5,486 nucleotides of DNA, taken from positions 1,303 to 6,788 of the forward strand of contig MHEF01000024.1 in assembly GCA_001805125.1 (NCBI GenBank). The letters are read 5' to 3'. This DNA comes from Nitrospirae bacterium RBG_13_39_12 (GTDB lineage Bacteria; Nitrospirota; Thermodesulfovibrionia; Thermodesulfovibrionales; SM23-35). This document shows positions 1 to 5,486 of the stretch, piece after piece. How positions within the stretch are numbered: position 1 is the first letter of the stretch; each line of letters opens with the position of its first letter. The notes under the pieces are model-generated. The model ran no database searches. It had not been told where the DNA came from and saw nothing but the letters and a program-made list of their open reading frames with translations. Made by a program: the position numbers and the translations under genes.

Positions 1-1
1 T

Positions 2-847
2 GCCCAACAATTAGACTTTGTCAAAGAACATTTTGAGGTGATTTCATTTGCTAAATTAAAAGATAATTTAGACAGTGGTTACCTGCCTGAAAAGACATTA
101 ATTATCACATTTGATGATGGTTATCGGGATAATTATGTTGTAGCCTATCCCCTTTTGAAAGAGCGAAATCTAACAGCGACAATTTTTCTAACAGCGGGTC
201 ATATCGGGACAAACAGATTAATCTGGTTCCAAAGGTTATTCCTCTTTTTGAAAAACACCAAGAAAAGAACAATAGAAATCAATTATCCCTATCACTGCCA
301 ATTATTTCTAAAGGACAATGATGGAAGAAATAAAGCTGGAAAGCAAATTATGCAAATGTTAAGGAGCGTATCCGACCAAAAACGGGAAACGCTAATGGAT
401 GAGATAGAAAATATTCTTGAAGTCGAAATCGAAAATACAAATTTAACAAGAACATTACTGAGCTGGGACGAAGTGCGAGAGATGCACCAAAACGGTATAG
501 AATTTGGATCCCATACTTTAACCCACCCCGTTCTTTCTCAAGTCTCTGAAGAAAAACTGAGATTTGAACTGGTTGAGTCTAAACGAAAGATTGAGGAAGA
601 AATCGGCGATAAAGTTATTACTGTATCGTATCCCTTCGGTGGGAAAAATGCCTTAGACGAGAAAGCTAAACAAATTGCCAAGGATGCTGGATATGAATTC
701 GGAGTTTCATATATTCACGGCCTTAACTATGTAAACACATATGATCTATTTGCTTTAAATAGACTGCATGTGGAAAGAGTTCTTAATTTACCTTTATTTA
801 AAATGCAGATGTATTGGCCCAACTTGCTTCCCCATTCCAGGGGTTAG
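2..847 (+). CDS. Polysaccharide deacetylase (NodB/CE4 family), 5' partial
   Basis: Metal-dependent hydrolase expected to remove N- or O-acetyl groups from a cell-surface or exported glycan. The frame is open to the first base. Translation from base 2 reads AQQLDFVKEHFEVISFAKL, a typical lead-in for this family, so the GTG at 38 is an internal codon and the true start lies upstream. CE4 motifs are in order: TFDDGY with the Asp pair at 113-118 (catalytic base and metal ligand), HTLTHP with metal-binding His codons at 512-514 and 524-526, and YPFGG at 629-643. About 130 residues lie between motifs 1 and 2, including an aromatic/basic insert near IWFQRLFLFLK, as in exopolysaccharide-cluster deacetylases rather than compact NodB. 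No signal peptide can be judged because the N-terminus is missing. The stop is 9 bp before the next gene, which suggests co-transcription. The family call is firm; the substrate is unknown. Confidence 0.93.
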   Translation, partial: AQQLDFVKEHFEVISFAKLKDNLDSGYLPEKTLIITFDDGYRDNYVVAYPLLKERNLTATIFLTAGHIGTNRLIWFQRLFLFLKNTKKRTIEINYPYHCQLFLKDNDGRNKAGKQIMQMLRSVSDQKRETLMDEIENILEVEIENTNLTRTLLSWDEVREMHQNGIEFGSHTLTHPVLSQVSEEKLRFELVESKRKIEEEIGDKVITVSYPFGGKNALDEKAKQIAKDAGYEFGVSYIHGLNYVNTYDLFALNRLHVERVLNLPLFKMQMYWPNLLPHSRG

Positions 848-856
848 CTCAATAAT

Positions 857-1573
857 ATGCAAACATCGGCAGGTTTAAATATTGAAGATATATTTATGAC
901 ACTGCTTGACTATCTCGTATTGATAGATAAGAAATTTCAAGGGTTTATCAAATTAACGAAACAAGAAGGTGTTTTCCCTGCTTTCTGGAAAGTGATAAAA
1001 ATATGCATTAAACGTATTTATTACCGGCACAAAATTATTTATCTAAAGCATTCATTGGAAAATAAAGTTCCAATCCCTGAAACCAAAAGTGAGTTTCAGT
1101 GGCGCTTAGTGCAAGAGGAAGATTTTAAAAAAATAGAAGAATTTTATCGCCCAACTTCTTCAAAAGAAACGCCAGCAAGAAGGTTTGAGAAAGGTGATTT
1201 TTGCCTCATAGCCTTGGACGGTGATCAAATAGTAAGTATGGCCTGGTGTGCAGTTAAAAAAAATTATGTTCAGCCAATCGAAAAAACGATATCAATTCAA
1301 AATGGAACCGGCTGTTATTATCATGGTCTTACAGCCCCGGATTACCGCGGCCGTGGGCTTTTTGGCGCCGGGATATGTCGATTGGCAAATATCCTGCGAG
1401 AGCGCGGTTCCAGTGAGATGTTTTTATATATTTCCAGTGATAACCAGTCTTCAATGAAAGGAGCAATGAAAACAATATTTAAGCCATATGTGGAAGAAGA
1501 ATTGACACGAATTCTTTGGATGCGGTTTTATAAAAGAAGAAAAATAAATACTGGCTACGAAGGTATTATTTAA
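857..1573 (+). CDS. GNAT-family acyltransferase of a polysaccharide cluster
   Basis: Predicted cytoplasmic acyl-CoA-dependent transferase of 238 residues. The GNAT fold is in the C-terminal two-thirds. The acyl-CoA pyrophosphate-binding motif A is visible as GLTAPDYRGRGLFG, with YRGRG at residues 163-167, followed by a helix and the strand SEMFLYISSDN. Residues 1-75 are a basic, aromatic-rich lead (KVIKICIKRIYYRHKIIYL) outside the GNAT core, seen in other GNAT proteins of capsule loci; it may sit on the membrane or bind a partner. The start is uncertain. ATG 857 lies 9 bp after the deacetylase stop, but its only purine-rich upstream stretch (AGGGG at 839-843) is 13 bp away. ATG 896 has GAAGATA at 884-890 and would remove 13 residues. 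By context it probably acylates a sugar precursor or a glycan amino group; the acceptor cannot be told from sequence. Confidence 0.83.
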   Translation: MQTSAGLNIEDIFMTLLDYLVLIDKKFQGFIKLTKQEGVFPAFWKVIKICIKRIYYRHKIIYLKHSLENKVPIPETKSEFQWRLVQEEDFKKIEEFYRPTSSKETPARRFEKGDFCLIALDGDQIVSMAWCAVKKNYVQPIEKTISIQNGTGCYYHGLTAPDYRGRGLFGAGICRLANILRERGSSEMFLYISSDNQSSMKGAMKTIFKPYVEEELTRILWMRFYKRRKINTGYEGII

Positions 1574-1585
1574 AGGTTTAAAAAA

Positions 1586-1591
1586 GGAGGG
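1586..1591 (+). promoter_or_regulatory. Strong ribosome binding site for the PKD protein gene
   Basis: GGAGGG lies 4 bp before ATG 1596. It is a clear Shine-Dalgarno sequence, better than those of the GNAT and FemAB-like genes, and it fixes this start. Confidence 0.8.
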
Positions 1592-1595
1592 TATC

Positions 1596-3809
1596 ATGAA
1601 CAAAAAGTGGTTTTTAATAATACTCGTAACAATTGGTATCTTGGGGTTTGATATTAACCTGTATGGTGAAGAACCTGGTTCATCAAAAGAACCCATGGTC
1701 ATAAGGGGGGCTTACCAGAGTGAACCAGTCGTACCACGGGTTTTTGATCGGGACCTGCGTGATATGCCAGAGAGGAAGGCATGGAAAGAGGGTGATCCTA
1801 TCGTCGAGATCCCAAGACGTTTGTACCCCAAGCCCAAATCCGACTTTGATATTTGGAACAGAGTAAGAGAAGAAAATAAGCTTTGGAGAGATCCCCTTTT
1901 AGATATCCAGGAGGATGTGATAAATGAATTTGGCCCTCAAAATTTCATCTTACCTGATCTAAACTTTGAAGGAATGAGTTTTACGGGTGCCTACCCACCA
2001 GATACAGTGGGAGATGTTGGGCCCAATCATTATATTCAAATGGTCAATAGTTCCGGAGGTGCCGTTTTTTCAATATACAATAAGTCCGGAGTGCTTCAGG
2101 CCGGCCCATTAACTTTGGGCTCATTATCGACCGGCAGGGTTGCCTGTGCTTCAGGCTATGGTGATCCCATAGTTCTATACGATATACTTGCTGATCGATG
2201 GTTGATGAGCGAGTTCGCATCTACAGGAAATCATCTATGCGTATACATTTCGCAGACCTCCGATCCGGTGAGCGGTGGATGGTTTCTTTATGACTTTGCG
2301 GTTCCCCAGTTTCCTGACTATCCCAAATATGCAGCATGGCCGGATGCATATTATGTTTCTACCAATGAAGCTACCTCTGCGGCATATGCTCTTGATAGAG
2401 TCAAGATGCTTAATGGACAACCAGCAACTTATCAAAGATTCACAGCGCCTGACCTACCAGGATTTGGCTTCAACGCACTGATCCCGAGTGATGTGGATGG
2501 CTCAGCACCCCCACCTGTAGGATCATCTAACTATTTTATGAGGCACCGGGATGATGAGATACATAACCCTGGTGCAAACGACCCAAATCACGACTTCGTC
2601 GAAATCTGGAAGTTCCATGTGGATTTCACAAATCCTTTGAACTCAACGTTTACAGGACCAATAAATATCCCAATTTCTGAATTCGATTCACATTTGTGTG
2701 GGGTTGGTGTCTTTAACTGCATTCCCCAGCCTGGTACTACTACACGACTCGATCCTGTCTCAGAGGTGATAATGTGGAGACTTCAGTACCGAAATTTCGG
2801 TGCATATGAAACGCTTGTAGGAAATTTTGTTGTTGATGTTGATGGAACGGATCATGCAGGGATTCGGTGGTTTGAACTTCGTAGCGCAGGTAATGAGCTA
2901 TGGACCCTTTTCCAGGAGGGCACTTATGCGCCTGATCAGTCAAATCGGTGGATGGGCAGTATTGCGATGGACAAAGATGGAAACATTGCACTTGGCTATA
3001 GTGTGTCCAGTAATACCGTATTTCCATCCATCCGCTACGCAGGCCGCCTTGTTAGCGATCCCATGGGTACACTTCCCCAGGGGGAGGCCACGATCATAGA
3101 TGGTGCTTTCTCACAAAAAAATACGAATCGCTGGGGAGATTACAGTTCAATGAATGTGGATCCGGTTGATGATTGCACCTTCTGGTACACTCAAGAATAC
3201 GTTGCTACTAACACTTCAAGGTGGGGAACTCGAATTGCGTCGTTCAGTTTTCCCTCTTGCCAGCAACCGGGCAATCAACCGCCAGTGGCCGAGGCCAATG
3301 GTCCGTACAATGGGGTTGCAGGGAGCCCGATCAGTTTTAGCAGTGCAGGATCGTATGACCCTGACGGAAGCATAGTAAGTTATCTGTGGACCTTCGGGGA
3401 CAACACACAGCCAAGCAACGAACCAAACCCGACGCACACTTATGCAACGGCAGGAGTTTACACAGCAACGCTGACAGTGACAGACAACCAGGGGGCTACA
3501 GGAACAGATACTGCAACGGTCAATGTCGTTAGCGGAGGCAACCAACCGCCGGTGGCCGAGGCCAATGGTCCATACAGTGGGGTAACAGGGAGCCCGATCA
3601 GTTTTAGCAGTGCAGGGTCGTATGACCCTGACGGAAGCATAGTAAGTTATCTGTGGACCTTCGGGGACAACACGCGGCCGAGCAACCTACCAAACCCGAC
3701 GCACACCTATAGCACGGCAGGAGGATACACTGCGACACTGACAGTGAAAGACAACCAGGGAGCTACGCGAACAGACACGACATCGGTCACTGTGACGTCG
3801 GGGAATTAA
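1596..3809 (+). CDS. Exported PKD-domain protein of unknown function
   Basis: Secreted or cell-surface protein of 737 residues. Residues 1-24 form a Sec signal peptide: MNKK basic end, a hydrophobic core at 6-18, likely cut after LYG. There is no lipobox Cys. Residues 25-130 are a charged, Pro/Arg-rich stretch. Residues 130-555 form a large domain with PPDTVGDVGPNHY (134 on), GDPIVLYD, DYPKYAAWPDAYY (241-253), NRWMGSIAMD (450 on) and NRWGDYSSM (511 on). I recognise this pattern from other secreted bacterial proteins, where it looks like a beta-propeller, but I cannot name the family or a reaction. Six Cys codons in this domain would suit disulfides outside the cytoplasm. Residues 560-737 are two PKD domains, which usually mediate adhesion, spacing or glycan binding. 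No C-terminal anchor, PEP-CTERM or type IX sorting tail follows. GC content is higher than in the flanking genes, which suggests separate ancestry. Confidence 0.88.
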   Translation: MNKKWFLIILVTIGILGFDINLYGEEPGSSKEPMVIRGAYQSEPVVPRVFDRDLRDMPERKAWKEGDPIVEIPRRLYPKPKSDFDIWNRVREENKLWRDPLLDIQEDVINEFGPQNFILPDLNFEGMSFTGAYPPDTVGDVGPNHYIQMVNSSGGAVFSIYNKSGVLQAGPLTLGSLSTGRVACASGYGDPIVLYDILADRWLMSEFASTGNHLCVYISQTSDPVSGGWFLYDFAVPQFPDYPKYAAWPDAYYVSTNEATSAAYALDRVKMLNGQPATYQRFTAPDLPGFGFNALIPSDVDGSAPPPVGSSNYFMRHRDDEIHNPGANDPNHDFVEIWKFHVDFTNPLNSTFTGPINIPISEFDSHLCGVGVFNCIPQPGTTTRLDPVSEVIMWRLQYRNFGAYETLVGNFVVDVDGTDHAGIRWFELRSAGNELWTLFQEGTYAPDQSNRWMGSIAMDKDGNIALGYSVSSNTVFPSIRYAGRLVSDPMGTLPQGEATIIDGAFSQKNTNRWGDYSSMNVDPVDDCTFWYTQEYVATNTSRWGTRIASFSFPSCQQPGNQPPVAEANGPYNGVAGSPISFSSAGSYDPDGSIVSYLWTFGDNTQPSNEPNPTHTYATAGVYTATLTVTDNQGATGTDTATVNVVSGGNQPPVAEANGPYSGVTGSPISFSSAGSYDPDGSIVSYLWTFGDNTRPSNLPNPTHTYSTAGGYTATLTVKDNQGATRTDTTSVTVTSGN
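3273..3539 (+). repeat. PKD repeat unit 1 (267 bp, 89 aa)
   Basis: First of two tandem units, starting at NQPPVAEANGPY and holding the PKD core SYDPDGSIVSYLWTFGDN and the HTYATAGVYTATLTVTDNQG strands. Residues 560-648. By hand comparison it matches unit 2 at 76 of 89 residues and about 226 of 267 bases. Confidence 0.92.
3540..3806 (+). repeat. PKD repeat unit 2 (267 bp, 89 aa)
   Basis: Second unit, residues 649-737, same length as unit 1 with no indels; the stop codon follows at once. The core at 3588-3674 differs from 3321-3407 at only one base, whereas the last 40 bases of each unit differ strongly. This fits a duplication kept uniform in its middle by recombination or selection. Confidence 0.92.
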
Positions 3810-3834
3810 AGCAGAAAATTATCTGGTGTAAGGT

Positions 3835-3860
3835 TGATAGGGTGATAGGGGTCAGGTCTC
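3835..3860 (+). repeat. Tandem TGATAGGG plus GGGGTCAGGTCTC motif
   Basis: The 57-bp gap between the PKD gene and the FemAB-like gene holds two perfect adjacent copies of TGATAGGG (3835-3842 and 3843-3850). The second runs into GGGGTCAGGTCTC (3848-3860). From memory, GGGGTCAGGTCT-type sequences recur between genes in several environmental Proteobacteria-like genomes, sometimes near REP-associated tyrosine transposases. I see no second copy and no clear inverted repeat in this window. It could be the end of a small mobile or REP-like element, or chance. It overlaps the place where the FemAB-like gene's ribosome binding site should be. Confidence 0.35.
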
Positions 3861-3866
3861 AATAAA

Positions 3867-4622
3867 ATGATAGAGTTAGATAGAAGAAGATTTATATTCA
3901 AGATTAAAGAGATTTGGTTTAGTGATTATCCCTATGATATCAAAGGCCATGATATTGTGAGATTCCATGCCTGTAAGAACGAAGTGAACATGGATGGATT
4001 TGAATGTATAGAATCCCCTACTTTGCTTATAGACTTAACACAAGATTTAGATACAATTTTTAAAAATATGAATAAGACTTGTAGGAATTTAATAAATAGG
4101 GCAATGAGAGAAGGCATTCTGGTTACGTTAAGTCAAAATTATGAAGAATTTTATAAAATGTTCGATCGGTTTAGAAACAAAAAAGTCCTTTCGGGAATGA
4201 TAGAAAAATTTGAGATAATTAAGAAATACGGCACCTTATTTGTTGGAGAATTTGAAAAAGAAATGATCGCTGGAGGGCTATTCTTGGAGGATCAACAAGC
4301 AATACGTTACTGGTATTCTGCATCAAAGCGGTTAGAAACAGATAAAAATAAACAGAACCTGATAGGCAATGCGAATAGATTGATACTTTGGGAAGCTATG
4401 AAATATGCTAAAGAAAAAGGAATAAAAGAATTTGATCTCGGTGGATATTATAAGGGTGAGGATAAAAATGATCCCAGATATACGATAAACATATTCAAAC
4501 AAGGATTTGGGGGTAAATTAGTGACTTACTACACGTACGAAAAAGATTATTCAAGGCTCCATCATTTTATTCGAAATTTATACGGATTAAAACTTGTTCG
4601 CATGGGAGGCTTATTAAGATAA
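3867..4622 (+). CDS. FemAB-like acyl/aminoacyl transferase (GNAT fold)
   Basis: Predicted cytoplasmic transferase of 251 residues, related to the FemABX/BioF2-like acetyltransferase group. The C-terminal half shows the group signature: YWYSASKR, LILWEAMKYAKEKGIKEFDLGG (EFDLGG at residues 188-193), then FKQGFGGK at 210-217, where the glycine-rich end forms part of the active-site fold. A central helical part carries NMNKTCRNLINRAMREG, the typical Arg/Asn-rich helix. Classical FemA/B/X proteins have two GNAT domains and 330-430 residues. This one is shorter, with one full GNAT domain and a reduced N-terminal half. Homologues in capsule and exopolysaccharide clusters are thought to add acyl or aminoacyl groups to sugars; the donor (acyl-CoA or aminoacyl-tRNA) is unclear. 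ATG 3867 has only a weak AGG (3854-3856), 10 bp upstream. The AT-rich composition matches the deacetylase and GNAT genes, not the PKD gene. Confidence 0.85.
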   Translation: MIELDRRRFIFKIKEIWFSDYPYDIKGHDIVRFHACKNEVNMDGFECIESPTLLIDLTQDLDTIFKNMNKTCRNLINRAMREGILVTLSQNYEEFYKMFDRFRNKKVLSGMIEKFEIIKKYGTLFVGEFEKEMIAGGLFLEDQQAIRYWYSASKRLETDKNKQNLIGNANRLILWEAMKYAKEKGIKEFDLGGYYKGEDKNDPRYTINIFKQGFGGKLVTYYTYEKDYSRLHHFIRNLYGLKLVRMGGLLR

Positions 4623-4634
4623 TCATCGGTACCC

Positions 4635-4640
4635 TATAAT
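4635..4640 (+). promoter_or_regulatory. Possible -10 promoter element before the sugar transferase gene
   Basis: A perfect TATAAT lies in the 43-bp gap. The best -35 candidate, TTATTA at 4611-4616, matches TTGACA at only three of six bases with an 18-bp spacer. In AT-rich DNA this can arise by chance. An internal promoter for gene 5 is possible but unproven. Confidence 0.25.
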
Positions 4641-4653
4641 CTTACATTCGAAA

Positions 4654-4661
4654 GGGGGTGG
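4654..4661 (+). promoter_or_regulatory. Ribosome binding site for the sugar transferase fusion gene
   Basis: GGGGGTGG lies 4 bp before ATG 4666 and supports that start. The protein then begins with the short cytoplasmic end and hydrophobic helix expected for this family. Confidence 0.7.
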
Positions 4662-4665
4662 AATT

Positions 4666-5486
4666 ATGTTAAAGCTGGCATTTGATATATGTCTATCCTT
4701 CCTGGGACTTCTCCTTTTACTTCCATTCTTTGTTGTTATTGCAATCCTGATCAAGTTTGACTCAAGGGGACCTATATTTTTCAAGCATACAAGGATTGGG
4801 AAAAATGGAAAACCTTTTAAAATGTATAAATTCCGAACCATGATCGAGACTAAGACATTTATAGGCCCGAGTCTTTCGCCTGAGAATGACCCGAGGGTCA
4901 CCAGTTTAGGGGGGATATTGAGAAGATTTAAGATAAATGAACTTCCACAGCTTATAAACGTGCTAAAAGGGGATATGAGTTTTGTGGGTCCGAGGCCAGA
5001 AGTCCAGGAGTTTGTAGACTTATATTCCAATGAAGAGAAAAAAGTTTTATCAGTAAGACCAGGTATTGTGGGACCAAATCAGATCTTCATGCGGAATGAA
5101 GAAGAACTTTATCCCTTGGGTGTCGATGTGAGAGAACACTATATCAAATATATCATGCCGCAAAAACTGAGAATCGATCTGAATTATATCAACAGCCGAT
5201 CTTTCCTGATTGATCTTAAATACATCTTTCAAGGCGCAATGGTAACTATAACCGGGGCCATTAGCAGGCGACATTTTCTTAACCAGAAAAGCCAAATTGG
5301 CCTTTTCTTCATTGATACCTTTCTCTGCATGTTCTCATATTTCTTGTCTTACCTTTTACGTCTGGAGGGCAATTTTCCGCCAAAAGAACTAATCATATTT
5401 TTCCATGTACTACCCTATTTGCTCATGATCCGGATGTCTGTCTTTATTTATTTTGGTTTTTACAATACACTTATCCGCTTTATCTC
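4666..5486 (+). CDS. Initiating sugar-phosphate transferase fused to FlaA1/CapD-type membrane region, 3' partial
   Basis: Inner-membrane enzyme that should transfer a sugar phosphate from an NDP-sugar to undecaprenyl phosphate, the first step of polysaccharide assembly. Residues 5-29 form the hydrophobic re-entrant helix with its kink proline (P20). Next come RGPIFFKHTRIG, FKMYKFRTM (51-59), NDPRVT (74-79), INELPQLINVLKGDMSFVGP (90-109) with RPE after it, and SVRPGIVGP (129-137). The catalytic Asp-Glu dyad of monotopic phosphoglycosyl transferases aligns with N91-E92, so the usual Asp nucleophile reads as Asn. A stand-alone enzyme would end near residue 200. This frame instead continues through QIGLFFIDTFLCMFSYFLSY, LLRLEGNFPP and a second hydrophobic stretch (242-264) to FGFYNTLIRFI, the N-terminal membrane region of PglF/WbpM/CapD-like NDP-sugar dehydratases. 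The gene is still open at the window end (273 full codons), so the dehydratase catalytic domain is predicted, not seen. Confidence 0.9.
   Translation, partial: MLKLAFDICLSFLGLLLLLPFFVVIAILIKFDSRGPIFFKHTRIGKNGKPFKMYKFRTMIETKTFIGPSLSPENDPRVTSLGGILRRFKINELPQLINVLKGDMSFVGPRPEVQEFVDLYSNEEKKVLSVRPGIVGPNQIFMRNEEELYPLGVDVREHYIKYIMPQKLRIDLNYINSRSFLIDLKYIFQGAMVTITGAISRRHFLNQKSQIGLFFIDTFLCMFSYFLSYLLRLEGNFPPKELIIFFHVLPYLLMIRMSVFIYFGFYNTLIRFI

Noticed and set aside
38..40. GTG at 38 as the deacetylase start
   Set aside because: The same frame is open upstream to base 2 and encodes family-like sequence (QLDFVKEHFEVISF), so the gene begins before the window.
1490..1596. Separate promoter or small gene between the GNAT and PKD genes
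   Set aside because: The gap is only 22 bp, filled by an A-rich stretch and the ribosome binding site. No convincing -10/-35 pair was seen, and the small - strand frame nearby is a shadow.
2740..3099. Overlapping small frames on both strands inside the exported protein gene
   Set aside because: The + strand frame of the 737-residue protein is continuous with signal peptide and domains; the others lack ribosome binding sites and recognisable content.
3216..3545. Open frames on the - strand opposite the PKD repeats (also 3458-3640)
   Set aside because: They mirror the GC-rich repeat coding sequence and have Cys/Val-rich translations without family features; both are antisense shadows.
3740..3809. 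PEP-CTERM, LPXTG or type IX C-terminal sorting signal on the PKD protein
   Set aside because: The protein stops directly after the last PKD strand; there is no hydrophobic tail, basic end or sorting motif.
3807..3866. Rho-independent terminator after the PKD gene
   Set aside because: I found no GC-rich stem followed by a T-run in this gap; the G-rich stretch does not pair with nearby sequence.
4623..5030. Open frame of 135 codons on the - strand
   Set aside because: It lies opposite the sugar transferase domain, whose + strand motifs are clear. The - strand translation shows no recognisable family pattern.

Overview
The window is a 5.5-kb piece of a bacterial surface-polysaccharide (capsule, exopolysaccharide or O-antigen type) gene cluster. 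All five genes lie on the + strand with short gaps (9, 22, 57 and 43 bp), so they look like one transcription unit or a few closely linked ones. Both end genes run off the window. The bacterium is most likely Gram-negative. The polysaccharide genes are AT-rich (sample 60-base lines counted by eye are about 33-40% GC), and the set of a phosphoglycosyl transferase, FemAB-like and GNAT acyltransferases and a NodB-type deacetylase is common in Desulfobacterota, Nitrospirota and similar environmental lineages. That taxonomic guess is weak and rests on gene style only.

Layout: (1) 2-847, a NodB/CE4 polysaccharide deacetylase, 5' truncated by the window edge. (2) 857-1573, a GNAT-family acyltransferase. 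(3) 1596-3809, a 737-aa exported protein: signal peptide, a long extracytoplasmic domain of a family I cannot name, and two tandem 89-aa PKD domains ending exactly at the stop codon. Its base composition is visibly higher in GC than its neighbours, especially in the PKD part, so it looks like a later arrival. (4) 3867-4622, a FemAB-like single GNAT-fold acyl/aminoacyl transferase, preceded by a short unusual sequence with a tandem TGATAGGG and a GGGGTCAGGTCTC motif. (5) 4666 to the window end, an initiating sugar-phosphate transferase (monotopic phosphoglycosyl transferase, PglC/WcaJ catalytic-domain type). It continues without a stop into the membrane-spanning N-terminal region of a FlaA1/CapD/PglF-type NDP-sugar dehydratase/epimerase.

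How the genes may work together (inference): the fused gene-5 protein would prepare the first NDP-sugar and load the sugar phosphate onto the undecaprenyl-phosphate carrier. The deacetylase, GNAT and FemAB-like enzymes would tailor the glycan by removing acetyl groups and adding acyl or aminoacyl groups. The PKD protein would be exported and may be an extracellular partner, or simply unrelated cargo.

The points most worth a second look are the transferase-dehydratase fusion, the Asn in place of the expected nucleophilic Asp in its catalytic dyad, and the compositionally distinct PKD gene sitting inside the polysaccharide operon. I saw no RNA genes, CRISPR arrays, complete mobile elements or convincing rho-independent terminators. 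No stretch of more than 300 bases lacks a gene.
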